From Flavobacteriaceae bacterium (GTDB taxonomy: Bacteria; Bacteroidota; Bacteroidia; Flavobacteriales; Flavobacteriaceae), in assembly GCA_002702385.1 (NCBI GenBank), contig NZZF01000030.1, positions 7,225 through 13,267 of the forward strand: DNA of 6,043 nucleotides, written 5' to 3'. The position numbers were made by a program, and so were the translations under genes. Numbering within the stretch: position 1 is the first letter of the stretch; each line of letters begins with the position of its first letter. The notes beneath the pieces were generated by a model. It was not told where the DNA came from and made no database searches. It was given only the letters and a program-made list of their open reading frames with translations. Of this stretch, positions 1 through 5,732 are shown piece after piece.

Positions 1-1473
1 GAAGGTGTAGATCAAACACGTGGATGGTTTTATACTTTACATGTAATAGGCACATTAATATTCAAATCCAATAGTTATAAAAACGTAATATCTAATGGCC
101 TAGTACTAGATAAAAATGGTCAAAAAATGTCAAAAAGACTTGGCAACGCTGTTGATCCTTTTGAAACATTAGACAAATATGGTCCAGACGCTACAAGATG
201 GTACATGATTTCAAATTCAAATCCCTGGGATAATTTAAAATTTGATGTAAGCGGAATTGAAGAAGTAAGAAGAAAGTTTTTTGGCACAATTCATAATATT
301 TATTCTTTTTTTAGTCTTTATTCTAACATAGATGGATTTGATTTAAATAGTAAACATGTTGATTATAAAGATAGACATGAATTGGATAGATGGATTATTT
401 CAGAACTTAATACTTTAATTAAGGAAGTTGAAGAGGCTTATAATAATTACGAACCCACTAAATCTGCTAGACTTATATCAAATTTTGTTCAGGATAACTT
501 AAGCAATTGGTATGTTAGATTATCCAGAAGAAGATTTTGGAAGGGAGAATTTAATCAAGATAAAATTTCAGCATATCAAACTCTACATGAATGTTTAAGT
601 AATATTTCCATTATTTCATCTCCTATTAGTCCATTTTATATGGATAATTTATATCAGGATTTAAATAAAAATAATATCTCAGTACACTTATCTAATTATC
701 CAATTTATAATGAAAATCTAGTTGATAAAGTTTTAGAAAGAAAAATTAGACTTTCTCAGGAAATTTGTTCATTAGCATTATCATTAAGGAAGAAAGAAAA
801 AATAAAAGTTAGACAACCATTACCAAAAATTCTGGTTCCTTTTAAAAATGAAGAAGAGAAAAACACTTTAATTGAAATTTCTGAGTTTATCAAATCTGAG
901 ATTAACGTAAAAGAAATCGAATTAATTTCAGATTCCTCATCAATTCTTGTAAAAAAAGCCAAACCAAATTTTAAGGTTTTAGGACCAAAATATGGGAAAA
1001 ACCTCAAAGAAGTTGTAAATCAAATTAATTCTCTTAAAATTGATAAAATCAATGCTATTGATGGTGGAGACTTAGTAAAAATAAGGTTAAATGATATAGA
1101 ATACACAATAAGTTCTGATGATGTTGAAATTTATTTTGAAGATATTGAAGGATGGCTTGTTGCTTCTGAAAATGGTAAAACTATAGCATTAGATACGTCA
1201 ATAAACGAATCTTTAAAAAATGAAGGTATTTCCAGAGAAATTGTTAATAGAATTCAAAATTTAAGAAAAGAATCAAATTTTAATGTAAGTGATAAAATTA
1301 TTATTGAATTAGAAAGAAATAATTTGATTGAAAAAGCTATTTTTGCGAATCTTGATTATGTAAAAAATGAAACTTTAGCTAAAGAATTAAATTTTTTAGA
1401 TAATTTAGACTCAACATCTAAGATTGAATTTGATGATTTTAGTTTAGATGTTAAAATTTATAAAATAAATTAA
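1..1473 (+). CDS. ileS: Isoleucyl-tRNA synthetase, C-terminal part (5' end outside window)
   Basis: This class I aminoacyl-tRNA synthetase charges tRNA-Ile with isoleucine in the cytoplasm. The reading frame is open from base 1 and encodes the last 490 residues; the start, the HIGH motif and the editing domain lie upstream. The visible protein opens with EGVDQTRGWFYTL, a conserved stretch of the catalytic core, followed by the KMSKR signature at 124-138 (the KMSKS loop that binds ATP) and GNAVDPFETL. The ATG at 127 lies inside this signature and is not a start. An anticodon-binding helical domain follows (LDRWIISEL to NWYVRLSRRRFW, about 361-540). The remaining tail resembles the DUF5915-type extension of long eukaryote-like (type 2) IleS proteins. 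Only two cysteines occur in the visible part, so the C-terminal zinc finger of the E. coli type is absent. The next gene begins 2 nt after the TAA, which suggests cotranscription. Confidence 0.96.
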   Translation, partial: EGVDQTRGWFYTLHVIGTLIFKSNSYKNVISNGLVLDKNGQKMSKRLGNAVDPFETLDKYGPDATRWYMISNSNPWDNLKFDVSGIEEVRRKFFGTIHNIYSFFSLYSNIDGFDLNSKHVDYKDRHELDRWIISELNTLIKEVEEAYNNYEPTKSARLISNFVQDNLSNWYVRLSRRRFWKGEFNQDKISAYQTLHECLSNISIISSPISPFYMDNLYQDLNKNNISVHLSNYPIYNENLVDKVLERKIRLSQEICSLALSLRKKEKIKVRQPLPKILVPFKNEEEKNTLIEISEFIKSEINVKEIELISDSSSILVKKAKPNFKVLGPKYGKNLKEVVNQINSLKIDKINAIDGGDLVKIRLNDIEYTISSDDVEIYFEDIEGWLVASENGKTIALDTSINESLKNEGISREIVNRIQNLRKESNFNVSDKIIIELERNNLIEKAIFANLDYVKNETLAKELNFLDNLDSTSKIEFDDFSLDVKIYKIN

Positions 1474-1475
1474 AA

Positions 1476-1862
1476 ATGAATGATGATAATTTAGTTGTAC
1501 GATATTCTGACAAGGATTTAACTCATTTTAGAAAAATTATTGAAGAGAAAATTTCTAAAGCTCAACATGATTTAGAATTAATTAGAAGTGCATATATGAA
1601 TGATGGCAATAATGGAACTGATGATACTGCTCCTACTTTTAAAGCTTTTGAAGAGGGGTCGCAAACAATGTCAAAGGAAGCTAATACACAATTAGCTATT
1701 AGACAGGAGAAATTTATTAGAGATTTAAAGAATGCTATCATAAGAATTGAAAATAAAACCTATGGAATCTGTAGGGTTACAGGTAAACTTATTTCTAAAA
1801 AGAGATTAGAGTTGGTACCTCACGCGACTTTAAGTATAGAAGCTAAAAATAAAATGTCTTAA
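1476..1862 (+). CDS. TraR/DksA-family transcription regulator with degenerate zinc finger
   Basis: The 128-residue protein belongs to the TraR/DksA family, whose members enter the RNA polymerase secondary channel and alter promoter response, often together with ppGpp. Residues about 14-95 are charged and helical, as expected for the coiled-coil arm, with a possible tip around GTDDTAPTF (48-56). The C-terminal part, YGICRVTGKLI then RLELVPHATLSIEAK (96-124), aligns with the DksA finger YGYCESCG...LCIDCK. Only the first cysteine (C99) survives; the other three positions are T102, S120 and A123, so a Cys4 zinc site cannot form. I recall this YGICRVTGKLI form as common in Bacteroidota. The ATG lies 2 nt after the ileS stop and lspA follows within 8 nt, an arrangement familiar in this phylum. 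Family membership is firm. Whether it acts like DksA is inference, so no symbol is given. Confidence 0.9.
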   Translation: MNDDNLVVRYSDKDLTHFRKIIEEKISKAQHDLELIRSAYMNDGNNGTDDTAPTFKAFEEGSQTMSKEANTQLAIRQEKFIRDLKNAIIRIENKTYGICRVTGKLISKKRLELVPHATLSIEAKNKMS

Positions 1863-1869
1863 ATATCTT

Positions 1870-2511
1870 TTGGAGAATAAAAAGATTAGCTTAAAAACTT
1901 GCCTTTTAATTGTTTCTGGAATTTTGATTTTAGATCAAGTCCTAAAGGTTTACATAAAACTCAATTACTCTTTGACTTTTTATGGTGAACAAGCTATTAT
2001 TGACTGGGGTTGGTTCAAATTATTATTTATAGAAAATAGAGGAATGGCTTGGGGAGCTAAGTTAAATGACTTTCTTCCTTTTATTGATGATAAGTCTGCT
2101 AAACTTTTTCTTACTCTTTTTAGAATTGTTGCTATTGGCTTTATATTCTATTGGTTAAAAAATATAGTTAAAGAAAATAGTAATAAACTATTAGCTATAT
2201 GCCTGTCATTAATACTTGCTGGTGCCATTGGAAATGTAATTGACTCTGTTTTTTACGGATATTTATTTACTGAAAGCTATTTTGAAGTAGCTAAATTCTC
2301 TCCAGGAAATGGTTATGAAGGTATTTTTTATGGAAATGTAGTCGATATGTTTCAGTTTCCACTATTTACATGGACTTGGCCTGATTGGTTTCCTTTTTCA
2401 GCTGGTGAAGAGTTTACTTTTTTTGAACCTGTTTTTAATATTGCTGATTCCGCAATTTCTATTGGTATAATTATGATGATTGTATTTAATAAAAGTTTTT
2501 TTAAAAACTAA
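1870..2511 (+). CDS. lspA: Lipoprotein signal peptidase (signal peptidase II), TTG start
   Basis: LspA is the inner-membrane aspartyl protease that cuts the signal peptide of diacylglyceryl-modified prolipoproteins just before the lipobox cysteine. The 213 residues show four hydrophobic segments (about 10-26, 79-98, 105-122 and 188-206). Family motifs are LDQVLK (21-26), ENRGMAWG (55-62), AGAIGNVIDSVFYG (117-130) and FNIADSAISIG (189-199). D125 and D193 are the expected catalytic pair. They are 68 residues apart, against about 20 in E. coli LspA (164 residues), because of an aromatic-rich insertion at about 131-185. TTG at 1870 is chosen because the first in-frame ATG comes after the first two motifs (M59), and no ATG or GTG lies just upstream in frame. 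There is no Shine-Dalgarno sequence. The 3' end overlaps the convergent cyclo-ligase gene by 11 nt. Confidence 0.95.
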   Translation: MENKKISLKTCLLIVSGILILDQVLKVYIKLNYSLTFYGEQAIIDWGWFKLLFIENRGMAWGAKLNDFLPFIDDKSAKLFLTLFRIVAIGFIFYWLKNIVKENSNKLLAICLSLILAGAIGNVIDSVFYGYLFTESYFEVAKFSPGNGYEGIFYGNVVDMFQFPLFTWTWPDWFPFSAGEEFTFFEPVFNIADSAISIGIIMMIVFNKSFFKN

Positions 2512-2519
2512 AAACTTTT
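2491..2519. terminator. Possible bidirectional terminator between convergent genes
   Basis: A perfect 10-bp inverted repeat, AAAAGTTTTT at 2491-2500 and AAAAACTTTT at 2510-2519, encloses a 9-nt loop and contains the stop codons of both lspA and the cyclo-ligase gene. A run of five T at 2516-2520 closes the plus-strand copy. The minus-strand copy has a shorter T run. The stem has one G-C pair and an alternative inner hairpin (2495-2508) competes with it, so it would be weak. In DNA this A+T-rich such repeats also arise by chance. Position between convergent genes is the main support. Confidence 0.35.
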
Positions 2520-3058
2520 TCCGGAGTTACACAGTAGTCAAGGCGTTGATCAAATTCTTTTTTTTCAACTATTTCTTCAGGTCCAAAAAACGATAATCCA
2601 ACTTTAATAATATTATTTTTTTGAGTTCTCAAAAATCTATCATAAAAACCTTTTCCATAACCAACTCTATTCCCCTTTTTATCATAAGCTAATAAAGGAA
2701 TAAAAATTACATCTATATTTTCTTTGAATTCTTTACCATTAATTGGCTCAGGAATACCGTATTTATTTTTTTTTAGTAATGTTTCTTCATTGAAAATATA
2801 TGATTTCATGGACAAATTATTAAAATCGGATTTAGAAATTAATATTTCTTTGTCTTTACCAATTAAAATATTTATGATTGGCGTTGTGTCAACCTCAACT
2901 TTATTTTGAATTGATAAAAAAATATGAAAAAAATTAAATTCCCATATGGGGAGATTTAATGCATTATTAGCAATCGAAATGCTTTTAGAAACTAGTTGTT
3001 CGTTATCTAATTTTTCTCTTAGTTCTAAATATTTCTTTCTGGCTTCAATTTTGTTCAT
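2501..3058 (-). CDS. 5-formyltetrahydrofolate cyclo-ligase
   Basis: The enzyme (EC 6.3.3.2; MTHFS, YgfA/YqgN family) uses ATP to convert 5-formyltetrahydrofolate to 5,10-methenyltetrahydrofolate in the cytoplasm, returning this storage or inhibitory folate to one-carbon metabolism. The 185 residues match the usual family length. The N-terminus (MNKIEARKKYLELREKL) has the basic helix typical of the family. KYGIPEP (99-105) matches the substrate-site FGIxEP motif. The signature is AYDKKGNRVGYGKGFYDRFL (124-143), the glycine-rich nucleotide-binding loop. FDQRLDYCVTPE (169-180) is the conserved C-terminal block. The ATG at 3058-3056 gives a full-length product. The gene runs against its neighbours: it converges on and overlaps lspA, and diverges from uvrC across 34 nt. 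Gene symbols differ between species, so none is assigned. Confidence 0.93.
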   Translation of the reverse strand: MNKIEARKKYLELREKLDNEQLVSKSISIANNALNLPIWEFNFFHIFLSIQNKVEVDTTPIINILIGKDKEILISKSDFNNLSMKSYIFNEETLLKKNKYGIPEPINGKEFKENIDVIFIPLLAYDKKGNRVGYGKGFYDRFLRTQKNNIIKVGLSFFGPEEIVEKKEFDQRLDYCVTPEKVFSF

Positions 3059-3092
3059 ATTGGTAATACAAATAAATAATTATTTTAGTTAA
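3059..3092. other. 34-nt divergent intergenic gap between the cyclo-ligase gene and uvrC
   Basis: This is the largest gene-free stretch in the window. It is almost entirely A/T and ends in an in-frame TAA (3090-3092) directly before the uvrC GTG. It contains no match to the Bacteroidota -7 element TAnnTTTG on either strand. A one-mismatch form (CAATTTTG, 3046-3053) lies inside the start of the cyclo-ligase gene and would read toward uvrC, but it is too weak to call. Any promoters for the two genes must overlap the opposite coding sequences. Confidence 0.4.
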
Positions 3093-4886
3093 GTGGCCGT
3101 GTCTACTAAAATTATTTTGAAAACAATTCCAGAGGATCCTGGTGTTTATCAATTTCTAAGTATTGATAAAAGCATCATATATGTAGGAAAAGCTAAAAAT
3201 CTAAAAAAAAGAGTAAGCTCGTATTTTCAAAAAAATATTAAATCTAGAAAAACATTAAACCTAGTAAAAAACACAAAATATGTTGAACATGTTGTTGTTC
3301 ATTCTGAATCAGATGCTCTGCTTCTTGAAAATTCACTAATTAAAAAAAATCAACCTAAGTATAATATCTTATTAAGGGATGATAAGACCTATCCATGGAT
3401 ATGTATTAAAAATGAACCTTTCCCTAGAGTTTTTGTGACTAGAAAATTAGTTAAAGATGGATCTCAATATTTTGGGCCATTTACAAGTTTTAAGACAATT
3501 AATACCATTATGGGTATTATAAAACAACTTTATTCACTTAGAAACTGCAATTATAATTTATCTAAAAAAAATATAGAAGAAAAAAAATTTAAGGTTTGTC
3601 TTGAATATCATCTTGGAAATTGCCTTGGAGGATGTGAGGGAAAGGAAAATCTTGAAGATTATGAAAAAAATGTTCTTGCAATAAGGCAAATTCTGAAAGG
3701 GAATGTAAATGAATCCAAAAGAAATTTTAAAAAAGAAATGCTAAAATATTCTAACAATCAAGAATATGAAAAAGCACAGAAAATCAAAGAAAAAATTCAG
3801 CTTTTGGAGAACTACCAATCAAAATCAACTGTAGTTAGTTCAAAACTTAATAATATAGATGTTTTTAGTATTATATCAGATTCTGAATCAGCTTTTGTAA
3901 ACTTTTTTCAAGTTGCGCATGGAAAAATAATAAGATTTCACAACCAAGAAATAAAAAAGAAACTTAATGAAGATGATGAAAAAATACTAAGCCTTATGAT
4001 TTTAAGTATTAGAGAAAAATATAATTCAACTTCAAAAAATATTATTAGTCACATTAACCTTAAAAATCAAATTAATTTAAAATTCATCATACCAAGATCT
4101 GGAGATAACAAAAAATTATTGGATTTATCTATTAAAAATGCAAAAGCGTTTCGTTTTGAAAGAAATAAGCAAACTCAACTTGTAGATCCTGAAAGACACA
4201 TCAATAGAATAATGGAACAAATGAGAATGGATCTAAAAATGAAAGAAGAGCCCAGACACATTGAATGTTTTGATATATCAAATATTCAGGGTACAAATAA
4301 TGTAGCTTCTTGTGTTGTGTTTAAAAATGGTAAGCCTTCAAAAAAATTATACAGAAAATTTAATATTAAGACTGTTAATGGCCAAAACGATTTTGGTTCA
4401 ATGCAAGAGGTTGTCTTTAGAAGGTATAAAAGATTATTAGATGAAAAACAGGAGTTGCCAAATCTAATAGTAATTGATGGAGGAAAAGGTCAATTGGGTT
4501 CGGCAGTTAAAAGCCTTAAAAAACTAGGTTTAATTAATAAAATTTCTATTCTTGGAATCGCTAAAAGACTCGAAGAACTATATTTTCCTAATGATTCGAT
4601 TCCACTCTATTTAAATAAGAAATCCGAAACATTAAAAGTTATCCAACAATTAAGAAATGAAGCTCATAGGTTTGGTGTTAGTTTTCATAGAGATAAAAGA
4701 TCGAAATCATCACTTACATCTGGTCTTGATAGTATAAATGGTATAGGAGAAAATACTAAAAATAAGTTGTTGAAGAGATTTAAATCTATTTCTAAGTTAA
4801 AAAAAGCTGATAAAAAAGAAATTATAGATTTAATAGGTAAATCAAAAACCGAAAAAGTCATCAACTATTTGAAGGAAAGCGTCTAG
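3093..4886 (+). CDS. uvrC: UvrABC system protein C (excinuclease subunit C), GTG start
   Basis: UvrC makes both incisions around a DNA lesion once UvrA and UvrB have located it. The 597 residues are full length. The GIY-YIG nuclease domain for the 3' cut is at 16-95: PGVYQF (Y19), IYVGKAKNLKKR (29-40) and E79 in LLLENSLIKKNQP. FGPF follows at 127-130. Four cysteines, C152, C169, C177 and C181, sit where UvrC binds a 4Fe-4S cluster. A UVR (UvrB-contact) helix pair covers about 209-241. The RNase H-like domain for the 5' cut carries D394 (FDISNIQG), D433 (NDFGSM), D462 (IDGGKGQL) and H525 (RNEAHRF). Tandem helix-hairpin-helix motifs (SINGIGENTKNKLL onward, 547-595) end the protein. A TAA immediately upstream fixes the start at GTG 3093, or at the second GTG at 3099. 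Stop is TAG. Confidence 0.97.
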   Translation: MAVSTKIILKTIPEDPGVYQFLSIDKSIIYVGKAKNLKKRVSSYFQKNIKSRKTLNLVKNTKYVEHVVVHSESDALLLENSLIKKNQPKYNILLRDDKTYPWICIKNEPFPRVFVTRKLVKDGSQYFGPFTSFKTINTIMGIIKQLYSLRNCNYNLSKKNIEEKKFKVCLEYHLGNCLGGCEGKENLEDYEKNVLAIRQILKGNVNESKRNFKKEMLKYSNNQEYEKAQKIKEKIQLLENYQSKSTVVSSKLNNIDVFSIISDSESAFVNFFQVAHGKIIRFHNQEIKKKLNEDDEKILSLMILSIREKYNSTSKNIISHINLKNQINLKFIIPRSGDNKKLLDLSIKNAKAFRFERNKQTQLVDPERHINRIMEQMRMDLKMKEEPRHIECFDISNIQGTNNVASCVVFKNGKPSKKLYRKFNIKTVNGQNDFGSMQEVVFRRYKRLLDEKQELPNLIVIDGGKGQLGSAVKSLKKLGLINKISILGIAKRLEELYFPNDSIPLYLNKKSETLKVIQQLRNEAHRFGVSFHRDKRSKSSLTSGLDSINGIGENTKNKLLKRFKSISKLKKADKKEIIDLIGKSKTEKVINYLKESV

Positions 4887-4899
4887 TTTTTTAATTTTG
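4868..4899 (+). promoter_or_regulatory. Candidate Bacteroidota-type promoter ahead of the DUF3108 gene
   Basis: TTTG at 4868-4871 is followed, after 20 nt, by TAATTTTG at 4892-4899. This is an exact match to the -33 TTG / -7 TAnnTTTG pattern of the Bacteroidota primary sigma factor, with acceptable spacing. It covers the uvrC stop and the gap before the next gene. However, the predicted transcription start would fall a few bases inside the GTG chosen as start, requiring a leaderless message or a slightly later start such as TTG 4905. Chance matches are expected in such A+T-rich DNA. Confidence 0.3.
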
Positions 4900-5732
4900 T
4901 GAAGTTGAAAAAATTCTTATTCCTTATATTTTCACATTTATTCTTATATATATCAACTAGCTATGCTCAAAATCTTAATTCTGATTTTGTTCATAATAGT
5001 TTGTATAATAAATCGTTTAATTCTTATAAATCAGGTGAATTTTTTGAATATAAACTTCATTATGGTTTTTTAAACGCAAGCTATGCCTCACTTGAATTAA
5101 AAAAGGAAATTCTTAATGACTCACTGGTATACAGGGCTACTGCTATTGGACGAACAACTGGTTTAGCTAGGTTATTCTACAGGGTTGATGATCTTTATGA
5201 AGCTTTTTTTCCATTAGAAAAAGTTAAACCTCTAAAGTCAATAAGAGATATCTACGAAGGGGGTTACGTAAGAAAAGCTGAAACAGTATATGACGACAAA
5301 AATAAGACAGCAACCATTTTAAACAAAATCACTAACGAGGAAAGAGTTATAAAACTTGAATCGGGATATCAAGATATCATATCAACTTTCTATTTCTTAA
5401 GGAAGCATTTAGATATTTCTAAATTAAAGGAAGGTGATATTATTTTTGTAAATATCTTTTTTGCCTCTCAAAACTATCCATTTAAGATGAAATATTTAGG
5501 TATTGAAAGAATTAAGACTAAATTTGGATTGATTGAGTGTTTAAAATTAAAACCTTTCATGGAAGCAGGAAGAGTTTTTAGAAGTAACGAAGGAATATAT
5601 CTTTGGGTTACAAATGATGAAAACAGAATTCCCGTTAAAGTCAAAGCTAATTTAAGAGTAGGTACAATTGTGGCTGATTTAACTTCATTTAGAGGAATTA
5701 CAAACCCTTTTAAAATAATAGTTGATGATTAA
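4899..5732 (+). CDS. Secreted DUF3108-domain protein, GTG start
   Basis: The 277-residue protein begins with a clear Sec signal peptide: basic MKLKK, a hydrophobic core (about 6-19), and a likely SPase I site after STSYA (cut 23/24). There is no lipobox, so the mature protein should be periplasmic or outer-membrane associated. From GEFFEYKLHYGFLNASYASLEL (46-67, described by its first and last residues) to the end it resembles the DUF3108 family: GLARLFYRVDDLYEAFF (88-104) and, near the C-terminus, GIYLWVTNDENRIPVKV then VGTIVADL (232-261). The biochemical role of DUF3108 is not established. The gene lies 12 nt after uvrC in the same frame, and the next gene overlaps its stop by 8 nt, so it is probably cotranscribed and coupled to that gene. 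GTG 4899 is the first possible start after the uvrC TAG and gives the best signal peptide; TTG 4905 is an alternative. Confidence 0.87.
   Translation: MKLKKFLFLIFSHLFLYISTSYAQNLNSDFVHNSLYNKSFNSYKSGEFFEYKLHYGFLNASYASLELKKEILNDSLVYRATAIGRTTGLARLFYRVDDLYEAFFPLEKVKPLKSIRDIYEGGYVRKAETVYDDKNKTATILNKITNEERVIKLESGYQDIISTFYFLRKHLDISKLKEGDIIFVNIFFASQNYPFKMKYLGIERIKTKFGLIECLKLKPFMEAGRVFRSNEGIYLWVTNDENRIPVKVKANLRVGTIVADLTSFRGITNPFKIIVDD

Noticed and set aside
756..1007. 83-codon open frame on the minus strand inside ileS
   Set aside because: It lies wholly inside a well-supported gene, has a low-complexity Phe/Ser-rich product and resembles no known family; it is the complement of Lys/Glu-rich ileS codons.
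1338..1345. TATTTTTG, a -7-like element 131 nt upstream of the TraR/DksA gene
   Set aside because: It matches TAnnTTTG but has no TTG at the proper distance upstream and lies inside ileS; several such chance matches are expected in this composition.
2724..2909. 61-codon open frame on the plus strand inside the cyclo-ligase gene
   Set aside because: It is antisense to a conserved gene and its product is low complexity without recognisable features.
5519..5526. TAAATTTG, a -7-like element within the DUF3108 gene upstream of the lipoprotein gene
   Set aside because: The nearest upstream TTG is only 13 nt away, too close for the -33 element, and the gene overlap already suggests cotranscription.
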